A stretch of DNA of 64,000 bases, taken from Buddleja alternifolia (taxonomy: Eukaryota > Streptophyta > Magnoliopsida > Lamiales > Scrophulariaceae). This document shows positions 13,061-23,844 of this stretch, piece after piece. Every line of letters starts with the position of its first letter. The first letter of the stretch is position 1. The stretch is taken from the NCBI GenBank assembly GCA_019426215.1, contig CM033405.1:2395001-2459000 (forward strand), given 5' to 3'. A program made the position numbers and the translations under genes. The notes below the pieces were generated by a model. The model saw only the letters and a program-made list of their open reading frames with translations. It was not told the DNA's origin and did not search any database.

Positions 13061-13204
13061 ACTTTTATAATAGTAGAGATCAATAGATTAGATAAACACA
13101 CAGAGTTGAAGTGTTAGAACATAATAAAACAACAAATCTTCGTGCAAATTGTTCGTTTAAAAATTTCCCGAAAAGCAAATGAAAGGTTCGTCTTCTCGAC
13201 AGAC

Positions 13205-16200
13205 TTATCCCCGTATCCAACTAATAAAATTACTCAAATTCTTGTAAGAATCCCCCCCTTCACTTGCACTACTTGATATCATCTCCTTGAGACACAAAGC
13301 TCTTTCCTTAAACACATCCTCTTCAAACAACCGATCGATCTTTTCCTTAATTTCGTCGAACTTAACAACCCCATTTTCGTCCTCGTCGATTGTCAACCCG
13401 ATTTTCCAAGTATCGCAAATGTAGCTTCTATTAATAAACTGATCAGCAAAATATGGCCAACAAAGCATAGGAACTCCATTGCTCACGCTTTCCAGAGTCG
13501 AGTTCCAACCACAGTGACTTATAAAACAAGCAATCGAAGAATGACTCAAAACCCTCTGTTGAGGCGCCCACCCGACGATCCGCCCATGGGTCGTGACCCT
13601 ATCCAAATACCCGTCGGGGAAATCCTTATCCGAATCGGGTCGAACAACCCATAAAAACGGCCTATTCGATTGCTCAATCCCCATAGCCAGCTCTTGAAAC
13701 TGGTTTTTGTTAAATATTGTCGTGCTTCCAAAGGCAATGTATATAACTGAACAGGGTGGCTGCTGATCAAGCCATTTTAGGCAATCCGGGTCGGGTTCCT
13801 GGATATGGTCGGGCAGGTTTTGGGGCCGGTTCGTGGATAGAAGCGGCCCGATCGGGGTTATCTGTGTAGCCACGGTGAAGGCTCCGGGCTCCAGATTGTG
13901 GACCGAGTTGCAAATAAGCCAATTTGCTGATTTCATGAATTTATTGTTCTGTTTCATGATGTTGAAGACTAGTTTCCGAATTGCTGAGATTTTTGATCTG
14001 TTCCAAACGAAGTCTGATGGGCTGATGATAGGCATTGTTGGATTGAGCTGAAATATGTTGTTGTTGTTTAATGGACTTCCTGCAGTTAAGTGTTAGGATC
14101 TTTAGTTGTTTCTATCTTTCTATCTGAAAATGGGAGTTCTTGCAATGAGTTAGTTACGTGACAACGCGATCAGGTTCAGGCAGTTTTACGGAAAAAATTC
14201 AACCGGACCCGACGTATGCGGGTTGACAAAATATCAAAGTGAAACGCATAATTATTTTTTCAAACCGAGTGGTTCGGGTCAGTCGGGTTTAATTTATTTA
14301 GCTGACGGGTTATCGAATTATAATTATAATTTTTACAACTTACTTTTAGTTACAACTAGTAAGTAAGAAACTAATTAACATACTTGTTATACATTTAACT
14401 AAAAAAAAATTAAGTTGGTGAGAAGTACAAAAATAAGTAATGTTATTAAATGAAAATCATATTTATCATGAATTGTAAACTCTAAAACATTAATAAAACT
14501 AAATTGTTTTATAGTTTATCATCAAAATACATCTACATATAAAACTTTCGTTCAAATCAACTATAAACAAACAAATGAACTAATTTGTTTGCTCAAATTA
14601 AAAATAAAGTATGTTACATATATATGAATAAAACCACTTTTATTAGAGTTTATATATATGTACTTACCAAAAAAGAGTTTATATATATGCATATATAGTT
14701 TTAAAAGTTTAGGACAAATCTTTAACTATATATACATACTAGCGGTTGGATTGCGGATTAGGCGGGTTACCATTATTAAACTCACCACCCGACCCGAAAG
14801 TGGCGAGTTGCAATATTTTCAACCTGCCACAATTATTTAATTATTTCAAACCATCAATTTTCGAGTGGATCGGGTTGGTTTGAGCGGGTTGTGCTGGTTT
14901 ATGTACACCCCTATGTGACATGCAATGTTTGGTTCTATCTACTCGCAAAAAATCAGAATTCTAGTTTGAATTGAGTTTAGCACGTGTAGTTTATCGTATG
15001 GTACGTGTAATAACAATAGTCTTATGATTAGTCACTCTCTTTGGAGTATTCGTCAATCATATATGACAATTCTGATTTCACCTTCCACACTGATTTCAAT
15101 AATGCCGGTAGAAATGTCCATTGAAATAGAAGTGAAGGGGTTGGACCTGACAGTTGTCCCTCAATTCGATATAGTTTTAAATTTCATATGAATCTTAATT
15201 GGGATACAAACTTTTACTTCCCTTCGAGTTATTAAAATGTCCTATCATCTATCTAGCCCTCAAAATTTAGAAATTTATTTCCATCTAAGTTTCTAAACTA
15301 GTATTTTGTATTCATTTTCATGAGTATCTTCATGATTGCTGCTTCTCCGACTTACTTGGTATGGTAAAATTCTATAAAAGAATCTAGGTGATAAAATAAC
15401 ATTTATCGAGTGAATGACGTACAGCTCAAGAAGAGTGATGAATCATAATATAAATACAAAAGAAAAAGTGACCATTTAGTTAGGTTCAGTCAACTCGACT
15501 CTAAATAAGAAGTTTGACAAAGTTGTTGCAACTGCCTTGACTATACTATACAAATTTAGTAATAGTATTGTATGCCAATTATTAGTGTTAAGGGATACCC
15601 CTGCAATTAGACGCAATTAAACAAATACCCCTATATAATTACACTTCCACCCCAATCGTTTCGAAAACAACGAAATCATGTGTCAATATTTTCCATAACA
15701 AAAGCACCATTGATAGAGGGGTGTCGGTGCAAAATGTGTATTTATTGAAACAATACCAGATATACCTATAATTACACTAAATCGTAGGGGTGTCTACGTG
15801 GATGATTCTATTATGGACGGGGTGCAACAAAGTCGATCTATTTATCACCATGGATATAATGGAATCTGGGTGATAAAAGTCACTCATTAAACCATAATCT
15901 AATGGTGAAAAGTTGACTGATTATGTTGCACTCGACCCTCTATAGAATGACATGTATCTATTGATCATATCAAGAATGAAAATTGGGTTACCCTATTGGT
16001 CCAGCTCCATCCGACATCGTTGAATTAGGGTGATTAAGATGTCTTTTACCATCATACCTCTTCATCCAACGATGTATCACGAATCAGAACTATTCAGATC
16101 TACCATAGAATCATTAGTTAAAACTTGTGTAAGAATCATTTACCTTCATTGTCAATGATTCCATCCTCAATCAACCTTGGAATGTTAAATCCCAACACTA

Positions 16201-16618
16201 ACAAAGCTGCAGCAGCAGCACAAAAAGCTGCTGATCCAACTCCCAACTTCTCAGCAACTTCTTGGATTCTTCCAAGGCATTGATCATAAATAACACAAGT
16301 GATTTTATCCTCATTTGAGGCATTAATCTCTTGTATTAATTCCTCGATATTTCGAGGCATAATTTCGTACACGGTTTCCATGAACTTTTCTGGAATGTAT
16401 CTCTCACTTGATTCCAATCCGTCTGGAACTGAAACCAAACGGATTCTATCATCTAATGCTTCATTCCCCGAGAATGCTTGGACGCGGTCATGGTTGATTT
16501 CCGTGTTTACGAATGTGATTTTTATGCCGTGTTTGGCTAAACATTGTGCAAGCTCCATTAGAGGGATTATATGACCTTGCATTGGGAAAGGTACCATAAT
16601 TGCATGAGGTTTCCCCAT
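13205..16618 (-). CDS. UDP-glycosyltransferase 83A1-like, copy 2 (2 exons, complete)
   Basis: Tandem paralogue of the gene at 381-3652, with the same role: UDP-sugar-dependent glycosylation of an unknown acceptor. Exons are 16618-16144 and 14079-13205 with identical splice positions and phase, giving 449 aa. The GH-x-x-P catalytic His, HCGWNS and the PSPG box ending in Asp-Gln are all kept. Differences from copy 1 are scattered substitutions plus one codon lost in the N run after the intron. An ATG 17 codons upstream (16669) is in frame, but MGKPH is preferred because copy 1 has a stop in that extension and UGTs start here. The intron holds a 749-bp insertion not found in copy 1. Probably functional; expression unknown. 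Confidence 0.93.
14164..14912. mobile_element. 749-bp insertion in the UGT copy 2 intron, hAT-like
   Basis: Flanked by acgtgaca (14156-14163) and atgtgaca (14913-14920), an 8-bp duplication with one mismatch, and absent from the copy 1 intron. The right end reads AGGGGTGTACATAAACC on the minus strand, a common hAT-type terminus, and the interior repeats CGGGTT/AACCCG motifs. The left end lacks a clear matching TIR, so it may be truncated or the class may be wrong. Confidence 0.55.
15985..16100. repeat. Old member of the GTTGGATG MITE family, UGT copy 2 intron
   Basis: Paralogue of 3018-3130, with the core CATCGTTGAATTAGGG ... CATCCAACGATG. Presence in both introns puts this insertion before the UGT duplication. 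Ends are approximate. Confidence 0.5.
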
Positions 16619-16679
16619 TGATATCTTTCTAGTAGATAGGTGCAAGGGTGGGTTGGAGATGCTAAGCATTACTCCTAAG

Positions 16680-16687
16680 TTTTTATA
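16680..16687 (-). promoter_or_regulatory. TATA box of UGT copy 2
   Basis: TATAAAAA on the minus strand, about 62 nt upstream of the MGKPH start, at the same place as in copy 1. Confidence 0.6.
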
Positions 16688-16754
16688 GTAGTTTGTCTTT
16701 GTTAGATAGCTTTTGTGTGGGTTGTCTAACTGTAACTTTTAATGGGTAATGGGA

Positions 16755-16946
16755 TTTTTTTTAAAAAGAGTGATTACATTAATCGAAGAGAATATCTATT
16801 ACAAATAAGCATCATCAGCAAATTTTAATATAAAATATTACAAATTACTATATAGGTAGAGAAAGCAATTCACATACATCAGTAGGAGTCAAATCCACAA
16901 CCTCTTGGCTACGGGACCTCAACTTTGACCAACTAGGTCAGGCCTC
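16755..16946 (-). mobile_element. tRNA-derived SINE upstream of UGT copy 2
   Basis: On the minus strand it starts TGAGGCCTGACCTAGTTGG, has an A-box-like GACCTAGTTGGTCAAAG, a B-box-like GGATTTGACTCC about 45 nt later, and ends in a run of A/T. Flanks aatggga (16748-16754) and agtggga (16947-16953) match at 6 of 7. The copy 1 upstream region (3776-3800) runs through this point uninterrupted. Confidence 0.65.
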
Positions 16947-17836
16947 AGTGGGACATGAAGGTCGTGTTTTGAATCAAGCAATAAAAAGAAAATTGAAATT
17001 TAGTCAAACATATTCACTATAATATTACCCATTGTAATCAATTTTGGGTTTTTCATGGTGGAAATCAGCGGTTGGGTAAAAGCTCCAAATTGAAGCTTTT
17101 GGCCTAACGCAATTACTCATCCCTTAATTACCCATTATACCCATATTCACTATAATATTATTGATGGTTATTTGCAGATAAATGAGGATAGTTTTGACAA
17201 TTTCAATGTTAAGTAAAATTTCACAATCAGTTTTGAAAAGTGGAATCCAAACGCACAATCAATTTTGTAAAATCAATTATTTCAAAATTAATTATACCAT
17301 AATCAATTCTTCTATAATCAATTATACAACAGTTGGGCAAACTCACCCTATATGCCATTGTCTTGTAGCTTTCTTTGTTAGAATATTTGGACAATGAAAA
17401 CTACTAATTGTATTCTTTATTATAAAGTGATCTGATTGGACTGATTAAATGGTGTGACTTTGTTTTTAGTTAACTCAAATTATTAACTTTAATATTGCAG
17501 AAATGTCAATTTTAATTAGAATATTACTGGTTGATTGGACTTTAACGTCATGTGATTTGGACTCAATTAATTGCCCTTTTTTACTTTTAATTTTTTTAAT
17601 GAGACAGTTATATCATTACTTCAAGTATCAGATTAACTATCATCAATTAGCAATTTTCTATTACAAATTACAAAGAGTGATTTACTATAAAGTAGAAGAA
17701 AAGCTCTCTCACACATCTGATGAGATCGGTCACATAAACTCTAAATCATGAACCATCAGTCTTACCATTATGTCAAGACGTCGTTCACGCCTCTTTTTAC
17801 TTCTAAGTAGTCAATTTGGTTCTTCTTAGTCCAACA
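16947..17836. other. Upstream region of UGT copy 2
   Basis: No gene seen. About 17345-17545 aligns with 4830-5035, the far edge of the UGT duplication. The sequence between is AT-rich with several short TCAATT/AATTGA inverted runs. Confidence 0.4.
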
Positions 17837-18518
17837 TCTATACTATTATATAAAGCACTAGTTGTAACCCTGTGCCAAGGCACGGGATACTGATTATGTT
17901 AAAAAAAATATCAAAGAATATATGATTAGATTATTTATTTATAATATGCAAATTTAAATGATTCGCTCCAATTCAAATGATTATCATCCGGAAATTTCTT
18001 TACTTGTATTAAATCATATTAGTTTAGTTGAACTAATAATAATACATGATCGATAAAATTAATAAAATAAATATTGAATTAGTGAAATTGAAATAAAATA
18101 GGTGTAACTCATTATCGTACATAATGAAAGCTATTTGAAAGAGAAAACTTGTGGAATATAGAAAGCAAATAAGTATATAAATTAAATATGAAATATATTA
18201 GAAAAATATTTGATTCCGATTAATCTTTCGAAAAAATATGAGAGAAAATCTGGTGGACCAAAAAAACAGAAAGAAAAAAAGCAACAACTAAAAGAAAAGA
18301 AAAATAAAAAACATGGTGATAATCAGATATGACAATTAACTATGATTGAGAAATTAAAAAATATTATTAAATAATATCAATCTATAAAACCCTTGATAAA
18401 AGTTGTGTTCCAACAATTTTTATGTAAAACGTAACTTGCACATAAGATATTATATATTAAGCACATGGAAAAGGAAACGAAATACACAAAATAATAAATT
18501 CAAACTTTTGCATACACT
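17837..18518 (-). mobile_element. Helitron 3' fragment with abutting 5'-type terminus
   Basis: On the minus strand a hairpin of CCCGTGCC and GGCACAGGG is followed by TTACAA and CTAG|T at 17861-17858, a Helitron 3' end. Directly beside it, on the plus strand from 17837, is TCTATACTATTATATAAAG, a Helitron 5'-type end. No matching 5' end of the minus-strand element is seen before 18529, where a Mutator-like element begins. 17887-18518 is non-coding, AT-rich. Confidence 0.55.
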
Positions 18519-18891
18519 TATCCTATATGTATATGTGTGTACGGGTCAAAATCGAATACACACCCTAACTTAAATAAGATATAAAACCCAATGTACACCA
18601 TTGGATCAATTAAATCCAACAGTCCAATTTATTCACTGTAAACGTGGGAAACCCATATATGAATATGTCTGAGGGGTATTTTGGTAATCTACTTCCATTG
18701 TACATCGATCCACTCCTAAAATCTCTCCCCCATCTCCCCTGAAATCTCTCCCATTTTTAAACCTAAGAAACATAACCGATTTTATTGAAATCTCTCCCAT
18801 TTTTAAACCTACGAAAATTAAACTGTAATTTTCGATAGCTGGGAACCCTAGTTTTAATATTCTCCCAAATCGATTTCATTTTCATCAAAAA

Positions 18892-21800
18892 ATGAGGACG
18901 GAAAATCCATCCAGAAGAACAGGTATCGATTATACCCAAAATTTTCATTCCTTGTTCGACCTATGGGTGACAGTATTACGTATTTTCTTGATTTTGATGG
19001 CTTCTGTATGTATACTCTGTATATTATAACTATATTGGGAACACGCAATGTATCTATACGCTGGTTTTGTTTGTTTTGATGGCTTCTGTACCTATGGGTG
19101 ACAATATTATGGTTAGTTTATATGCATATTTGAGTAATATATGCTGTATATAATTACATTATTTTCTTCATTCTAAATGTATAATATATAAAACGGCGAT
19201 GTATAATGGTTTGCATTATAGTGTATAATAATGAATAAGACTGTGTATAATAGTTTACATCATATTAATTGTATTGTGTATGCACATACTGTATATTTGG
19301 GTGTAATCTAATGTATCATTTGTTATACCATTCTATATATTTGTGTATAAAATTATGTATAATGGATTGAACTCACTAATTGTATCTCATATCTCATTAT
19401 TCACAGAATGTATATCATCGTTGTATGTAATGTATAATGGTTTATACGCTAATGTATAATTATTTAAAAACACTAATTATAATGAATTTTTATTTCTGAC
19501 ATACTGTATATTGGATACAAATAGGTGATTCATGGTCATAATCTGGATTTGTGATTTACAATATACATTATACTTAATTTTTTAGTGTATAATGTATTTG
19601 TCTACTCTGTAATGCAGTTGCTGAAGGAGATTCATCCTCTACCGATTCAAATGATAGGTTACAGCTTGTGCCTGCCGATGTTGTTGAGCCTCTTAGTGTC
19701 GAGCAACCTGGTTCTAATGATGATTACGTACAAACAGCCGAAGAATTGTCTGATCAAGATGAAGAGACCGAATCAGAACAACAACCTGCTGCTCGAAAAA
19801 GACGTGCGAAACAACACCCTGTAAAAACACAATCTAAGAAACAGAAAACACGGACCGTATCCAAACATCAACCACAAGGGAAAAAGAAGGTGGTTGAGTA
19901 TACACGAATAAGAGTATCATTGAAGCTCTTGGTGAATGCTCTTTCAAAACTGACCGAACCACAACCGGAATGGGTGACAATCCGAGTTCGGGTCCTTTTT
20001 GGATTTCAACATTAAAGAGCTACCTCACAGGCTCGGCTATAAAGTTGTAAAATCTTTAAATCCAGCAAATTTCAGGCTTACTCTGCCCAGAGGAAAAATC
20101 AATATTACAGAGTATGATGTGGCAGAGGTTTTGGGATTTCCACACGGGACTCGGCCTATAGACCTCACTGTAAAAAATCCAGAGAGAGCGGACGCATTTA
20201 CTGACCAATTTGGGCTTGATAAGTCCAAAAAGTTTAAAGTTTCAGCATCAATGGTCGTGAAGGCAATTCAATCTGATAAACAGCTCACAGATCGATTCAA
20301 GCTGAATTTTATGATGATTATGTATAATTGCTTGATAGAGACCCCTGGTACACCATTTGTCAACAAGAAGATACTGAATTTCAAGGGGTCTCTTGATGAG
20401 TTGTCAAATTACAATTGGCCCGGACTAGTTCTAAATAGTTTGGGAGACACGAAACACGTTTGGGAAGAAGATCCGGCAAAACGCATGTACACGGGACCTC
20501 TTCTATTTCTGATTGTAAGTTTACAGTACCTCTTCTGATGGTGATTGTGTTCCAATAATGTGTTTTTGTTGATTTGGTGTATAATGTGTATAATGTGTTA
20601 TATGAACTAACACTATATTTTACAGTGTATAACTCATACACTATAATGTGTATAATGTGTTATATGAACTAGCACTGTATAATGGTATATTATATATTGT
20701 ACAATGGTTTATAATATACTGAATAATGGTTTACATGTTACTGTATAATTGTATGATCTCAACTTTTTTCTTTTCCTCCAAATTCAGCTATTGTATGTTG
20801 ACAGAGTCAACTACAAGGGACAGATGACAGTACAAAGATCAATCCCCACTTGGCTCACTTGGACAGACTCTGCGCTACGGGAAAAGAGTAACATAGAGAT
20901 TCAATAGGGAGTTTTTGGGCAGGGGATCATATCAAAGGGGCAGTGGGAATTGAAGGCTGACAAAGGGAAACATGTTGCACATCATATTGAAGCTCCAAAA
21001 CAACCCACTACCTCTTTAGAAGCTCCAACAGAATCAGATGTATCCATCAAGGACTGGAATACGTTTGAAGAGGTATGCATATTTATGTAATCAGTAAAAT
21101 TATTATAACTGTATACTGTACAATCACATACTGTATAATTGTACTTAAATTTACTGTATAATGGTTTGTAAACTACTGTATACGCAGGGGATGATTTTCA
21201 ATTTGGAAAGGGCTGCATTGAACCTGGTGGATAATCTTATTAAGTACAATGGATACATCCAATCATGTGATTCCATTCTTCCATCGAATCCACGATTGAA
21301 GGTAATTGAAAAAAGGGTGTTACATCATGTTGAAAAACTGTATAGAACAAAACCAGAGACAAGTACATATCAACCAGAGGCACCTTCCTCACCTGAACAA
21401 CATGCAGCCGCCCAAGCTGATCCGCCTCTCCAACCCGAACAATCTACGCCGGATAGAGAATAAGTCCACCAGTACATTCACAGCCAACCTTCAACTTGTT
21501 GACACAAACACCGGAGAAACCGCGTCAGGAAGATCCAGAGGGGGCTGTGTTGTCAATTGCTAGACAATACACTGGTGACGCCTCCAACATCTCTGAGCAA
21601 GTGCCTCCAGATGTGACAACAAAGGATGATGACTCCATTGTCACAGAACGATTGCCTCATCCGTCTCCAGACGTTACCATTACCCCGGCTGTTGAGATCA
21701 TTGGAGAAGCAAGGAGACAATTCAAACCAGCTCCAGACCTGTGTTCTCCATATGTTCAACGGGTTGTGTATATAAGCTCAAAACAGGGCACAACTGAAAA

Positions 21801-23370
21801 AAGGCTGTGGGATTGGGTGAATCAAGTTACTGAGGACGACATGTGAGTACATGTATAATACAATTGTTTTATTTGTATTCCTTTGAATTTTATATATACA
21901 CTATATAATAACTGAATATATTTTGTATAATGGTAATATTGATTGTTGTATATTACATCATTATACATACTGTATAATGAACAATAACTTATTACAACTG
22001 TATAATGGTTTTCCAGAACTGTTGTTTTCAAAAGTGGTGATGTAATTGCTATATTTGGGATGTAAAGACATTGTCTCAACGGACCGAGCTTTTATCTGGA
22101 GGTATCGACGTCTGGTCATACCTGTTGAACAATGGCGAGACAACAAGAGCACCAACATCACCGCTTAGATTTTTTTTTCACGTGTCAGACACGGTAAAAT
22201 ATACTTCTTTAATTTTTGTTAATACATACGATATAATGTTCTGCTCGCTAACTAATTTTTTAAAAAAATTTGATAACAGATTTTCTTCACGACAAACAAA
22301 GGAGCCAAAAATGATGATGTGCTGCATCAAAGATTCGTGGAAAACATCGAAAATCGTCTGAACATGTTTCCAAGAGTGAACATAACCGATGTTACGTTGG
22401 TAAGCTAACACCGTTAGATTATTAAAATTATCGTATTTTATGGAGATTCATTAACACCACTTTCATCCCATCGATATATAGGTCGTCTTTCCTATTCTTC
22501 ACGCTGGACGCTACTACGTGATGTGCTTTAATTTGAAGCAACCAGCTATTGAGATCCTTGACAATAACGCAACGGATGTGTCGTTTGAAAACAAATACCA
22601 ACATGTGCCATTCACTTTGGTGACGATCCTTTAAACACTAAAGTTTATTTTTTTATGTCAATATATATGTGTTAAATCTTCATTATCACACAATTAACTT
22701 TACATTATACACTGATGCACCATACAAATTGTATACTAAACCACTTAATAATGATATGATATTACACTGTTAAATGATATTAACATGTTGTATAATGGAT
22801 CAGTATACAGTGTATAATTATTAATTATACACTGTATATTGAGTCAATAATATACTGTATAATGATATTAATATATTTATACACCGTACCTTACGGTTTT
22901 TTTTGTTTGTTTGTTTCAAAACAGAGGGCCATGTTTACCAAGTTCCTGAATGATATGAACCATCCAGCTGGACAAGCGGTGTCAACGGTAGAAATGGAAA
23001 GGCTTCCAATGCCATGGCGTACACACAGAAACAGCTCGGGCTGTGGTGTTTTTGTAATGCGTCACATGGAGACTTATTTCGGTGGGGGATTAAAGAATTG
23101 GGATCCAGAATTGGGTGCAGAAAACGTAATGATTTACACTTTTTTATTCTATGAAATGAAAGTTTCTGAAAATCTTTATTTTCCTGTCTATCTAACTTTA
23201 ATATTTATATAATTCAGAAAGCACAAGTTGCAAAACTCACTAGATTGAGTGGACTTTATCTGAAAAAAATCCTTACTTGTGATTTGAACACACTCAAGGA
23301 CGACATTATCAAACGATCAAAGGATTTGGAACGTGAACAAGCCCAAATGAAAAAGGGGAAGAAGCACTAG
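18892..23370 (+). pseudogene. Ulp1/SENP-type (peptidase C48) gene carried by the MULE, degraded
   Basis: Relatives cleave SUMO or SUMO-like conjugates; inside MULEs their role is unknown. Exons I infer: 18892-18922, 19618-20514, 20788-21072, 21188-21842, 22017-22193, 22280-22399, 22482-22619, 22925-23125 and 23218-23370. The order is an acidic and basic low-complexity N-terminus, the plant domain around LPHRLGYKVVKSLNP ... VLGFPHG, LLYVDRVNYKG, then the C-terminal peptidase. The catalytic Cys sits in SGCGVFVMRHMETY (about 23040) and the Asp in EILDNN; where the family has His before Tyr-Tyr the codon reads Arg (AGRYYVMCF, about 22510). Lesions are frameshifts near 19980, 21460 and 22060 and a TAG at 20905. 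The last exon ends in a lysine-rich tail and a stop at 23370. The first short exon is the least certain. Confidence 0.75.
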
Positions 23371-23844
23371 ATATAAACAACGTGATATGTTTACAACATT
23401 TTTTGTTAGATGTACATGTTATTAGTTTTTGTACAAGTTATTAGTTTTTGTACATCACGTTACTAGTTTTAGTTGAACAGTTTAAATATATAAAAAGTTT
23501 GTTCATTGCTCATATCCTGTTTATATTGTTCTGTTCATTGAGTTTAAGTGTTAATGGTATATACAGCCCATAAGTATACAGTCTAACAACCCAAATATAT
23601 TCATTGTTCAGAATAAAAAAACTCAATTAAAGTATATAATTAAACTGTATAATTAACAAAACACTAAAAAATATACAACATACATTATGACATTTTTTAA
23701 CATATCAATCATGTTTCAGTATACACAGAGATCCCTTGAATCATTATACATTGATTAACACATCATTATACAGCGTATAATGATATGTTATACATTGAAT
23801 ACTACTTCATTGAACAGTACTAATTGTAAAAAAAGAAAACACTT

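Larger units (their letters stand above)
7425..13079 (-). mobile_element. Helitron, 5,655 bp, minus orientation, non-coding
   Basis: Read on the minus strand it begins TCTCTACTATTATAAAAG and ends with a hairpin (CACGTGCAACGCACGTG), a short spacer and CTAG. It sits between A and T with no target duplication. These are the Helitron hallmarks: TC start, subterminal hairpin, CTRR end, A|T insertion. The unoccupied site survives at 256/257 beside UGT copy 1 and matches the joined flanks exactly. No RepHel protein is seen, so it is non-autonomous. Its interior is a tandem pair of 2.6-2.7-kb units. Confidence 0.88.

Noticed and set aside
18727..18820. Direct repeat of ctcccatttttaaaccta near the left end of the MULE
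   Set aside because: Two short copies in the presumed leader; too little to call an element or binding array.
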